Source: Crocinitomicaceae bacterium (lineage in GTDB: Bacteria > Bacteroidota > Bacteroidia > Flavobacteriales_D > Crocinitomicaceae). From it: a stretch of 64,000 nt of DNA. The stretch is from the NCBI GenBank assembly GCA_016719925.1, contig JADJYC010000006.1, positions 62,001-126,000 on the forward strand, given 5' to 3'. A program made the translations under genes and the position numbers. Under the pieces are notes generated by a model. That model was not told the DNA's origin. It made no database searches and saw nothing but the letters and a program-made list of their open reading frames with translations. Within the stretch, counting starts at the first letter, position 1, and the number at the start of each line of letters is the position of its first letter. Of the stretch, positions 56,130-64,000 are shown piece by piece.

Positions 56130-56930
56130 TTATTGTTTTACCAGAATCAAATTCTGAACATTATTTTCAGCAACTATACGGCATGTGTATAATCCAGATG
56201 GTAAAGGAGTTAAATCAACATCAGAATCATTGCTCTGAAGCAACAATTCACCATTCATCGTATAAAAAGATACAGTTGTATTTTCAGTCATTCCGCTGAT
56301 ATGAACAAAATTTGAAAATGGATTAGGATAAACCTGAAGAGCATTATACTCATTCGATGAAATGGCAGCGTTGTCTGAACTCAACACTTTCACATCATCA
56401 ATCATCAAAATATATCCGTCTGCAGAAATATTTTTAAATGCAATGAAGATATCTTCACTTGCATAACCTTCGGTGTCAAGCTGAACACTTCTTGTTTGCC
56501 AGTAAGGAATTTGTGCATCCTCAATAAGCAGTGTATCCGTAAAACTGGTAATCAGACTATCAGTTGCAGAAATCAAAACGAGATAACCATCAGGATAGGA
56601 TCCATCATAAGATTTTGCAGACCAGACTAATTTCGAAAACGCATCAATTGATATTCTGGGTGTAATCAGGTAATCAGCTGCTTGTCCAGCCGGTTCATAA
56701 AATGAAGTACTTGCCGCACAAGTGTCACCATCATTAACAAAAGAAATCCATGCATTGTCAAATGTATCAACAGCAGCAGCAGGTGTGAGGTTATCTGAAT
56801 TAACCAGATACCAGGTTGAAGGAATACCGTTATTGAAATTTTCATTGAATATCAGTTGCTGTGACCAGAGTGGTGCAGACAGCAAAATAAACAACGGGAA
56901 TAAAAACAATCTCAAAACTTCTTTGCGCAA
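56130..56930 (-). CDS. T9SS type A cargo, cleaved-adhesin-like domain
   Basis: 266 residues. Signal peptide MRKEVLRLFLFPLFILLSAP; a galactose-binding-like cleaved adhesin/choice-of-anchor J domain (IFNENFNNGIPSTWYLVN, WISFVNDGDTCAASTSFYEP, YLITPRISI, MIDDVKVLS), and a sorting tail (LQVYPNPFSNFVHIS to LILVKQ). Probably surface adhesin or part of a peptidase complex; no peptidase domain is attached. Confidence 0.85.
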   Translation of the reverse strand: MRKEVLRLFLFPLFILLSAPLWSQQLIFNENFNNGIPSTWYLVNSDNLTPAAAVDTFDNAWISFVNDGDTCAASTSFYEPAGQAADYLITPRISIDAFSKLVWSAKSYDGSYPDGYLVLISATDSLITSFTDTLLIEDAQIPYWQTRSVQLDTEGYASEDIFIAFKNISADGYILMIDDVKVLSSDNAAISSNEYNALQVYPNPFSNFVHISGMTENTTVSFYTMNGELLLQSNDSDVDLTPLPSGLYTCRIVAENNVQNLILVKQ

Positions 56931-57000
56931 AGTTAACTTTTTGATGCTGTAAGAAAATCAATTAACAGATTTTAGGGAAGATTATTGTTTAGCGGACAGT

Positions 57001-57912
57001 TCAGATCATCTTTTCAATAGCCTTAGCAAGCGCATCTGCGGCAGGTTCATTTTTTCTGAACCACAATTCTGGCTCAACCAGTTCAAGTTCACATAATGCA
57101 AGCTCATCGTTGTTGTCCCACATTACATCAACTCTGGCGTATACCGGAATTTCTTCACACGATCTGACTACGTTTTCAGCAAATTCAATTTCTTCTTTGG
57201 ATGCTTTGTAATTATGAACTGTTCCGCCCCAGTCATCTTGTACGCGGTAATCTCCTTCTTTGGCTTTTTTCAAAACTGAGTGACAGTAATTGCCATCAAT
57301 GACAATATGAGACACTTCACCTTTCAATGTAATTTGCTTTTGAAATGGCTGAATCAGCATAGATTCATGTCTGATTACATTTCTGAAAACAGGTTCTATT
57401 TCATGCAGATTGTCATTGCTGATCCGGTAGGTATGTCTTGCTGCTCCTGATATTGCCGGTTTAATAACTGCATCTTCCCATCCGGTATGATCCATGAGAT
57501 TTCTCAGCGTAAACTCTGAACCTTTTTCAATGAAATAAGAATGTACAATCGGTATTCCTTTGTCTGCAAGATCCAGCAGATAGTGTTTATCCATATTCCA
57601 TCTTACCAGATCAATGGAATTAATTAATCTGGTTTGAATACAAACTTGATTAAGCCATTTATCAAACTCTTCAAAGCGGTGAAAATAATCCCAGGTTGTT
57701 CTGAACAAAGCAAAACGGGTAGATGACCAGTCAAAATCTTTGTCTGCCCAGTCTTTTTTTATTGCGTGAATCCCTTTTTTACTGAGTGCTTCCAAAACAA
57801 GATTGTCTTCAGTTAACACCTGATCAGTGTACCAGTCAATTGATTTTGGATCGATGTATTTTGCTTCAGTGAGCAGAACAACATCGTATTTTTTCATTTT
57901 TTTCATCTGCAA
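57001..57912 (-). CDS. ATP-grasp domain protein
   Basis: 303 residues; first in-frame ATG used, though MKKYDVVLLT at 57897 is as good. Ligase fold resembling glutathione-synthetase C-terminal domains: nucleotide-binding VIKPAISGAARHTYRIS, central HESMLIQPFQKQITLKGEVS, and metal ligands in YARVDVMWDNNDELALCELE. Joins an acid to an amine or thiol using ATP; substrates unknown. A TAGCTTTG -7-like box at 57942-57949. Confidence 0.82.
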   Translation of the reverse strand: MQMKKMKKYDVVLLTEAKYIDPKSIDWYTDQVLTEDNLVLEALSKKGIHAIKKDWADKDFDWSSTRFALFRTTWDYFHRFEEFDKWLNQVCIQTRLINSIDLVRWNMDKHYLLDLADKGIPIVHSYFIEKGSEFTLRNLMDHTGWEDAVIKPAISGAARHTYRISNDNLHEIEPVFRNVIRHESMLIQPFQKQITLKGEVSHIVIDGNYCHSVLKKAKEGDYRVQDDWGGTVHNYKASKEEIEFAENVVRSCEEIPVYARVDVMWDNNDELALCELELVEPELWFRKNEPAADALAKAIEKMI

Positions 57913-57996
57913 TCAGTCAATTACAAAAAGTTAAGGGAAATCAAAGCTATGTTCAAAATTGAGAATTAAGACTCCGCTCATCACTTATTTTATGCG

Positions 57997-58743
57997 CTAA
58001 AATGTAAAGCTGAGTGCATTTTTAAACGTGTAGTTGGTTTTTCTTACATCTTGTATATCCCTTGAATCATGCGCCAGAGAATAAACAATTCTGTAAGTAA
58101 GATGCTTATTGATAATAAATCTGAATTGTGTTTCATTGGATATCCGGTAATTTCCAAAATCGATCAGTTTTGGCTGAAAATAGGTGATTACGTTCATTCC
58201 GAAATGGGTTGTGAACTGTGCGTCAAAAGAAAGATAATTGTTGGAAAGGATATCTCTGGAAATACCATAATCAATCAGTTCTTCATATTCCCCCATAAAT
58301 CCGGTTCCCGCATTTAGCTGATAATTTTGTTTATCTATCAGATGAAAACGAATTCCCGTTCCCAGTAAAAAACGCAAATTGATTTTCTGAATTTTATTAA
58401 ACTGAGTTTGCTCGAATAGTTCAAGGATTACATTGCCGGAATCTTTGAAAGTGTAATTGTATCTCACATGTTCAAACCCCAGATTGATAATGCTGATGTC
58501 TTTTGTCTGTACCAAAGAATGATCTGTAAGTAATAAAATATGATGCTTCTTTTTGGTATAAGCAATTCGTGCGCGGTCGCCCAGCTGAAAGAGCTGAACT
58601 GTATTCATGGTGAAGTTAAGACTCAGATCAATATTTCCGGTAAAGCCTTGTTGCTTGGTAGCAAGACGCATGTTTTCAATGTTCACAATTTGTGAAAAAG
58701 CAGAAAAAGAAAAGATCATCAAAATACTAAAGCAGAATTTCAT
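57997..58743 (-). CDS. DUF481-like outer-membrane protein
   Basis: 248 residues. Signal peptide MKFCFSILMIFSFSAFSQ, then amphipathic strands (NIDLSLNFTMNTVQLFQLGD, HLTYRIVYSLAHDSRDIQDV) ending in an aromatic C-terminal strand FKNALSFTF, as barrel proteins do. DUF481 is described for some outer-membrane proteins of unknown role. The start codon overlaps the stop of the VanW gene. Confidence 0.72.
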   Translation of the reverse strand: MKFCFSILMIFSFSAFSQIVNIENMRLATKQQGFTGNIDLSLNFTMNTVQLFQLGDRARIAYTKKKHHILLLTDHSLVQTKDISIINLGFEHVRYNYTFKDSGNVILELFEQTQFNKIQKINLRFLLGTGIRFHLIDKQNYQLNAGTGFMGEYEELIDYGISRDILSNNYLSFDAQFTTHFGMNVITYFQPKLIDFGNYRISNETQFRFIINKHLTYRIVYSLAHDSRDIQDVRKTNYTFKNALSFTF

Positions 58744-59454
58744 AATTTGTAGACAGACAAATGTATGCAGGATTCTTTGCCAGAACTATCAGTGCGGAAA
58801 GTTTTGACTTTTCGAAGTTTGTCCTGATCTTCCCGTTCAAATCTAAGTTCGTGCACAGGGACTTTATTGTCAGAACAAATTGAAGCAGAAAAAGACGTTT
58901 CAGTTACATCAAATAGAAATGAAACCGGATGTTCCAGTGAATTTTTAAACCGGAAATCTTTGTACGCAAAAACAACTGTTGCATCAGTACCAATAGGAGT
59001 ATAGCGTTCATGTTCCTGATATAAATCAATGGTGTGATTATGACGTTCAAGAATTTCAAGTCCGCTCAAAAGCGCCAAATGATAAAGAATACCGCTGACC
59101 TGACAAAGTCCGCCGCCAATATCTTCACTCAGCGAATTACCAATAATATTTCTGCCGGCTAAAAAACCTTTTGATGCAGTTGGTTTGCCCAGACAATGCC
59201 AGAAGGAAAAAATTTCTCCCCGGATTCACCACAACCGGTTGTATTTTGTCAATAGCCAGTTTGATGTTATGTACTTTATTGGATGATAAAGGATTGGGAT
59301 GAATAGGTTGCGTCAGCGATATATGTGGTGAATGATTGTTTCCAGAACGACCTGACTTTGCAAATAATCCAGCATAACCAGCTTTGCGGTCATTACGGTT
59401 TCTGAGAAACTGCTTGATCAGAACTTTGACTGAATAGGGAATCAGGCGGCGCAT
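58740..59454 (-). CDS. VanW family protein (frameshifted)
   Basis: About 238 residues. VanW-type motifs are continuous once one C is removed from the C4 run at 59218-59221: NPGEIFSFWHCLGKPTASKG, GRNIIGNSLSEDIGGGLCQV, then GLEILERHNHTIDLYQEHER and YTPIGTDATVVFAYKDF. VanW occurs in some vancomycin resistance clusters but is widespread elsewhere and its activity is unknown; no other van genes are present, so resistance should not be inferred. Operon with the downstream barrel gene and the upstream methyltransferase, 7 bases apart. Confidence 0.85.
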
Positions 59455-59461
59455 CTCTCTA

Positions 59462-60133
59462 TTATTTTTTTCTGCATTTTAAAATGATATAAGATGAATA
59501 CCATTTAAATCCAACGTGACTTAACAACCAATCTGCCGGTTGAAAAATGAAGCGGATAAAATTGGGTAAACGATGAATTGGTACAACCAGAATTCCGCGT
59601 GATTTTTCAATTTCAAATTTTGATGCAAGCAATTTTAATACAGCCGGCTTATCAAAAGAGGTTGCGGCATGCCAACCGTTGGCTTTGTATTTGACTAGGT
59701 TTCTTCGTTTTGAAGACGGGAAATCAAAAATAAATGTTCCGCCTGGTTTTAATACACGGTAAACTTCATTCACAATATCTTGAATGTCTGACTGAGATAA
59801 ATGCATAAAAACGTGCATACTGAAAACTGCATCCAATGAATCATTCTCGGCGGGAATTGAACTACCAGCAGCATGGTGAAGCAGTTTTTCAGGATATTTT
59901 TTCCCGGCAATTCTGAGCATCTCATCAGAAAAATCAGAGCCCTGACTGGCCAGATCCAGGAACCGGCCAGTGCCGCAGCCTAAATCCAGAACGTTCTTAT
60001 TGCTTTTTAGCCAGCGTTTTAGAAGTTTGCGTTCAGCTTTATCAATGAATGTACCGTATGAATTTTCAAAACGACTATGATCGTAATCCGCTGCAATGGA
60101 ATTGTAATATGCTTTGACCTTTTCTGAGCCCAT
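59462..60133 (-). CDS. Class I SAM-dependent methyltransferase
   Basis: 223 residues. Motif I NVLDLGCGTGRFLDLA, motif II region SLDAVFSMHVFMHLSQ, and post-motif VLKPGGTFIFDFPSSKRR are visible. Substrate unknown; similar enzymes act on small molecules, quinones or lipids. Start MGSEKVKAYYNSIAADYDHS is typical for the UbiE/Methyltransf_11 group. Confidence 0.88.
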   Translation of the reverse strand: MGSEKVKAYYNSIAADYDHSRFENSYGTFIDKAERKLLKRWLKSNKNVLDLGCGTGRFLDLASQGSDFSDEMLRIAGKKYPEKLLHHAAGSSIPAENDSLDAVFSMHVFMHLSQSDIQDIVNEVYRVLKPGGTFIFDFPSSKRRNLVKYKANGWHAATSFDKPAVLKLLASKFEIEKSRGILVVPIHRLPNFIRFIFQPADWLLSHVGFKWYSSYIILKCRKK

Positions 60134-60301
60134 TGCATCAAATTTAGAATTATCAGCATAACTACTAACATCCTTTTATTTTTTGTGGCTCACAGTCAAT
60201 TATCTGAATTCAGAAAAAAAAATATTTTTAAGTTATTTCATTGATCTGTTGATGAATAAAATAACTTAATTAAAGTAATTATTTCAGACACTAATCAAAC
60301 C

Positions 60302-60574
60302 TTATTTACAGTCTTTTGCAATTTTAAGCACTTCAATTAACCCTGCTTTCATAGCATCTTCAAAGCTGTTATACTTTTCAGCAACCACATCAACTGCGCA
60401 ATCACAGTATAAAACGGCCTTTTCATCACTCATGATTTTTGAAGCATGATCTTCACAATTGCCTACAAACTCTTTTATTTGTTTACGGGTCCAGTATTTG
60501 GCAGCGCCTTTCATTATCATTTTACAGTTGGTCAGTAACAGAATAATGGTAATAAGCAGGAATATTCTTTTCAT
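60302..60574 (-). CDS. Small lipoprotein
   Basis: 90 residues. MKRIFLLITIILLLTNCKMI is a lipoprotein signal (Cys17). The rest has four cysteines (NCEDHASK, LYCDCAVDVV, IAKDCK) in a helical arrangement. Unrecognised family. Lies between the methyltransferase and sucD with terminator-like DNA upstream of it. Confidence 0.65.
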   Translation of the reverse strand: MKRIFLLITIILLLTNCKMIMKGAAKYWTRKQIKEFVGNCEDHASKIMSDEKAVLYCDCAVDVVAEKYNSFEDAMKAGLIEVLKIAKDCK

Positions 60575-60621
60575 AGCAGGGATTTATTAAGGTTTAATGG
60601 TAATGATTTTTTTTGTTTGAC

Positions 60622-60655
60622 AAAAAAAAATCCTGAAACCAATCAGCTTCAGGAT
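60622..60655 (-). terminator. Intrinsic terminator of sucD
   Basis: Stem atcctgaa (60630-60637) / ttcaggat (60648-60655), ten-base loop; nine As on the left give the U tract on the minus strand. Confidence 0.72.
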
Positions 60656-60676
60656 CTTCAATAATTAATTTAAATA

Positions 60677-61555
60677 TTATGCTTTAACTCCCATTACCTC
60701 AGCCATTTTCTTTCCAATTTCTGCTGGAGAGTCTACCACATGAATTCCGCATTCACGTAAAATTTTCTTTTTGGCTTCAGCCGTATCATTTTCACCACCA
60801 ACAATTGCACCGGCGTGTCCCATGGTTCTTCCTACTGGAGCAGTAACACCTGCAATGAATCCAACTACAGGTTTAGTTCCATTTTCTTTAATCCATTTAG
60901 CTGCATTAGCCTCCAGATTTCCGCCAATTTCTCCAATCATGATGATTCCATGAGTTTCGGGATCATTCATTAAAAGTTCAACCGCCTGACGAGTTGTAGT
61001 TCCAATAATTGGATCTCCTCCGATACCAATAGCAGTTGTAATTCCCATACCGGCTTTTACAACCTGATCAGCAGCTTCATACGTAAGTGTTCCAGATTTT
61101 GAAACAATACCAATGTTTCCTTTTTTAAATATAAAGCCAGGCATAATTCCCACTTTAGCTTCATCTGCAGTAATAACTCCCGGACAATTTGGTCCAACCA
61201 ATCTGCAATTGTATTTTGAAATATATTCTTTTGCTTTTACCATGTCAGCTACCGGAATTCCTTCAGTGATTGTAATAATTACTTTAATTCCACCGTTAGC
61301 TGCTTCCATGATAGCATCAGCAGCAAAAGCTGGCGGAACAAAAATGATAGAAACATCAGCACCGGTTTTAGTAACCGCATCTGCAACGGTATCAAATACC
61401 GGACGATCAAGATGCTTTGTTCCTCCTTTACCCGGAGTAACTCCTCCAACCACATTGGTTCCGTATTCAATCATCTGGGTTGCGTGAAATGTACCTTCAC
61501 TGCCTGTAAATCCCTGAACAATAACTTTTGAATTTTTATTTACTAAAACTGACAT
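60677..61555 (-). CDS. sucD: Succinate-CoA ligase, alpha subunit
   Basis: 292 residues, full length. Forms succinyl phosphate and links the TCA cycle to ATP or GTP production. The phosphorylated His is in RTMGHAGAIVGGENDTAEAK; the CoA-binding domain begins VIVQGFTGSEGTFHATQMIE; GPNCPGVI is conserved. The beta subunit gene is not adjacent, which is usual in this phylum. Confidence 0.96.
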   Translation of the reverse strand: MSVLVNKNSKVIVQGFTGSEGTFHATQMIEYGTNVVGGVTPGKGGTKHLDRPVFDTVADAVTKTGADVSIIFVPPAFAADAIMEAANGGIKVIITITEGIPVADMVKAKEYISKYNCRLVGPNCPGVITADEAKVGIMPGFIFKKGNIGIVSKSGTLTYEAADQVVKAGMGITTAIGIGGDPIIGTTTRQAVELLMNDPETHGIIMIGEIGGNLEANAAKWIKENGTKPVVGFIAGVTAPVGRTMGHAGAIVGGENDTAEAKKKILRECGIHVVDSPAEIGKKMAEVMGVKA

Positions 61556-61746
61556 ACCTGATTTTGAATTTGTGTCTCAAAATATGTAAATAATTCTGCT
61601 TGAAACGGACCTGTTTGCAAAACAAGGAAATACTTTTATAAATAACGCTGTGTCTTTTCCTTGAATGGTTGCAATTCAATACGTTCAGACAAATATGAAT
61701 TTGAAAATCTGTTCATAGATTCTTCATTAAACATTAGTTTTGCAAA

Positions 61747-63123
61747 GTGAATTTTCAGAATCCGGATGATACTATTGTTGCTGTTTCTACTCCCGCAGGA
61801 GCTGGTGCAATTGCACTGATCAGAATCAGCGGTAAAAAATCAATAGAAATCACTTCTTCTATATTCAGTAAAAAACTGAATACGGCAAAATCACACACTG
61901 TTCACTTTGGTCAGGTTAAAGACGGTGACGCAGTAATTGATGAAGTAGTAGTATCGGTTTTTCTAAATCCAAAATCCTTTACCGGTGAAGATATTATTGA
62001 AATTGGCTGTCATGGATCTGCATATATTCAACGGGAAATACTGCGTTTGATTGTTTCAAAAGGAGCTCGGCTTGCTGCTCCCGGTGAATTTTCATTACGT
62101 GCGTTCATGCATGGTAAAATGGATTTATCTCAGACAGAAGCCATCGCAGATTTGATCTCATCCAATTCAAAAGCTGCTCATAAAATTGCCATGCATCAGA
62201 TGCGGGGCGGATTTGGAAATGAAATCAATTCGCTGCGTGAACAACTCCTGAATTTTGCTTCATTGGTTGAACTTGAGCTTGATTTTAGTCAGGAAGATGT
62301 TGAGTTTGCTGATCGTTCAGCTCTTGAAAAACTGATTACTGCTATTTATCTCAAAGTGGATAAACTGATTGATTCATTCAGACTTGGAAATGTATTGAAA
62401 AACGGTGTTCCGGTTGCTATTGTCGGTGCACCAAATGCCGGAAAATCTACGCTGCTAAATGCTTTGTTGAATGAAGAACGCGCTATTGTTTCAGAAATTG
62501 CCGGCACAACACGTGATGTAATCGAAGACACAATTATCATCGACGGAATAGAATTTCGGTTTATTGATACTGCCGGAATCAGGGAAACCAGTGACCGCAT
62601 TGAAATTATGGGAATAGAACGCTCTTATGAGCAAATCAGAAAAGCAACAGTGATCTTATTGTTGTTTGATTTGAAAGGGGAGAAGGTGAACCATATTCTT
62701 GACCAGATAGAACTATTCAGAGCACAAAGCATTGCTGCTGATCAGCATTTGATTCCGGTTTTCAACAAGAAAGATGAGATAAATGAATCAGATTTCAATG
62801 CATTAAATTCAAAAGGAATTTTTATTTCTGCCCGTGAAAAAGGAAATCTGGATCAGTTAAAAAGCGAATTGCTCAAAGCGGTCTCTTCATTGAATACCGA
62901 GAACGACCAGCTGATTGTCACCAATGAAAGGCATTTTGAAGTTCTGAAAAAATGTAAATCGTCTCTTGACAAAATCAAAGAAGGCATGTCACAGCAAATT
63001 CCGGGAGACCTGCTGGCCATGGACATTCGTGAAGCAATTTATCATTTGGGAGAAATTACAGGAACTATTACAAATGATGAGCTTCTGGGTAATATTTTTG
63101 GGAAATTCTGTATCGGAAAGTAA
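61747..63123 (+). CDS. mnmE: tRNA modification GTPase MnmE
   Basis: 458 residues with a GTG start. N-terminal folate-binding domain (DDTIVAVSTPAGAGAIALIR), helical domain, inserted G domain with P-loop GAPNAGKSTLLNALL, G2 GTTRD, G3 DTAGIRET and G4 NKKD, and the invariant C-terminal GKFCIGK. With MnmG it modifies U34 of certain tRNAs. A TAGTTTTG box ends 4 bases before the start codon, so the transcript may be leaderless. Confidence 0.96.
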   Translation: MNFQNPDDTIVAVSTPAGAGAIALIRISGKKSIEITSSIFSKKLNTAKSHTVHFGQVKDGDAVIDEVVVSVFLNPKSFTGEDIIEIGCHGSAYIQREILRLIVSKGARLAAPGEFSLRAFMHGKMDLSQTEAIADLISSNSKAAHKIAMHQMRGGFGNEINSLREQLLNFASLVELELDFSQEDVEFADRSALEKLITAIYLKVDKLIDSFRLGNVLKNGVPVAIVGAPNAGKSTLLNALLNEERAIVSEIAGTTRDVIEDTIIIDGIEFRFIDTAGIRETSDRIEIMGIERSYEQIRKATVILLLFDLKGEKVNHILDQIELFRAQSIAADQHLIPVFNKKDEINESDFNALNSKGIFISAREKGNLDQLKSELLKAVSSLNTENDQLIVTNERHFEVLKKCKSSLDKIKEGMSQQIPGDLLAMDIREAIYHLGEITGTITNDELLGNIFGKFCIGK

Positions 63124-63172
63124 CAGAAAAATTAAAAACACTTTTTTCCTATCACAATCAAATCGCACCCCA

Positions 63173-64000
63173 ATGCTCATAGAGATACCAAACAAAAAGA
63201 AAGCGCGTAGTTATTATTGGCGGAGGTTTTGGCGGCATACAGCTGGCTAAATGTTCAAGAATAAAGATGTGCAGGTAGTCATTGTTGACAAAAACAATTA
63301 CCACACATTTCAACCGTTAATGTATCAGGTGGCCACGTCTGCGCTGGAAGCAGAATCTATTGCATATCCTATCCGCAAAATATTCAATAAGTCTAAAAAC
63401 GTATTTTTCAGATTGGGTGAAGTGACCAGAATTGATCATGAAAAAAAGATGATTGAATTTGGAAACGACACACTGGAGTATGATTACCTCGTAATTGCAT
63501 CAGGAGCAAAAACAAACTATTTTGGAAATGAAGGTCTGACCATTTCTGCTATGCCCATGAAAAGTATTCTTGAATCATTGGATTTAAGAACCATGTTACT
63601 TCAGAATTTTGAACATGCTTTACTGATCAATAATGAGCGTAAAAAACAGGGGATGATGAATGTGGTTATTGCCGGTGCAGGACCCACTGGTGTTGAGCTT
63701 GCAGGTGCATTGGGTGAGCTGAAACGTTCTGTATTTCCAAAGGATTATCCTGAACTGGACCTTTCAAAAATGAATATTTATCTGGTACAAAGTGGTGACC
63801 GTGTGTTACCGATGCTGTCTCCCAAATCATCTGAAAAAGCAAAAAAATATCTGGAGAAATTGGGCGTAACGGTTGTATTGAATACCCGCGTACTTGATTA
63901 TTTCGGTGATTATGTTCAAACAAATACTGGTCAGGATATCATTGCTAAAACGCTTATCTGGACAGCTGGTGTTACCGGTAATCCGGTAGGAGGAGTACCT
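63173..64000 (+). CDS. NDH-2-type NADH dehydrogenase / FAD-dependent oxidoreductase (partial, frameshifted)
   Basis: Runs off the right edge. From the ATG at 63173 one extra A (63194-63198) and one missing A (63249-63251) give MLIEIPNKRKRVVIIGGGFG then GIQLAKMFKNKDVQVVIVDK. FAD fold GGGFGGIQLA; DKNNYHTFQPLMYQVATSAL and the NADH-binding second fold VIAGAGPTGVELAGALGEL are diagnostic of type II NADH:quinone oxidoreductases. Final visible part TLIWTAGVTGNPVGG. Feeds electrons from NADH to quinone without proton pumping. Confidence 0.87.

Noticed and set aside
58740..59454. Vancomycin resistance
   Set aside because: VanW alone is not a resistance marker and no vanA/B/H/X-type genes are in the window.

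Overview
This window looks like a chromosomal segment of a member of the Bacteroidota, most likely a Flavobacteriales-type marine or environmental organism. Evidence: AT-rich DNA; many exported proteins ending in type IX secretion (T9SS) sorting domains; a gliding-associated CHU_C-type adhesin; Bacteroidota-only families (DUF5723, DUF6495, DUF6155, S46 peptidase DPP7, deoxyhypusine-synthase-like protein); and promoter cores of the form TTTG-N19-TAnnTTTG. I see no rRNA, tRNA, CRISPR array or prophage.

Layout. 0-4 kb: a tightly overlapping carotenoid operon (hypothetical, idi, CrtI/CrtD-type desaturase, cruF, crtZ, heterodimer-type lycopene cyclase) consistent with a monocyclic hydroxylated carotenoid such as the saproxanthin/myxol type. 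4-8.3 kb: a REP-associated Y1 transposase-like gene with an internal repeat, uvrA, and an ECF sigma factor. 8.6-19.5 kb: thiolase, DUF2520 protein, exported/outer-membrane proteins, a GAF histidine kinase, a BaiN-type flavoprotein, DUF983 and a thioesterase. 19.7-23 kb: small exported proteins of unknown function around a DUF6155 gene. 23.3-36 kb: housekeeping and metabolism (hrpB, a DEAD-box helicase, isoaspartyl peptidase, arginine decarboxylase plus deoxyhypusine-synthase-like protein, EVE protein, a DPP IV-like peptidase, gltA). 36-41 kb: a large modular adhesin with its small exported partner. 41.6-49.7 kb: the most unusual block, with two exported caspase-family proteins (one behind about 14 WD40 repeats, one carrying C-terminal Tudor-knot/chromo-barrel-like repeats), two paralogous T9SS cargo proteins between them, and an OmpA-like protein translationally coupled to the second caspase. 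49.7-64 kb: small cytosolic proteins, T9SS cargo, DPP7, an ATP-grasp enzyme, VanW protein, a methyltransferase, sucD, mnmE and an NDH-2-type dehydrogenase cut by the window end.

Two cross-cutting features. First, about 19 otherwise intact genes are broken by single-base frame changes, most of them in A/T homopolymers (idi, cruF, crtZ, lycopene cyclase, uvrA, DPP7, VanW and others). This reads as uncorrected sequencing indels rather than gene decay, so I annotate these as whole CDSs spanning the shift. Second, several repeat families occur: a perfect palindrome found both between genes and in frame inside hrpB, a 27-bp repeat inside the transposase gene, a roughly 90-bp array at 18.1-18.5 kb, a 7-bp array at 31.4 kb and a REP-like family at 8.4 kb.
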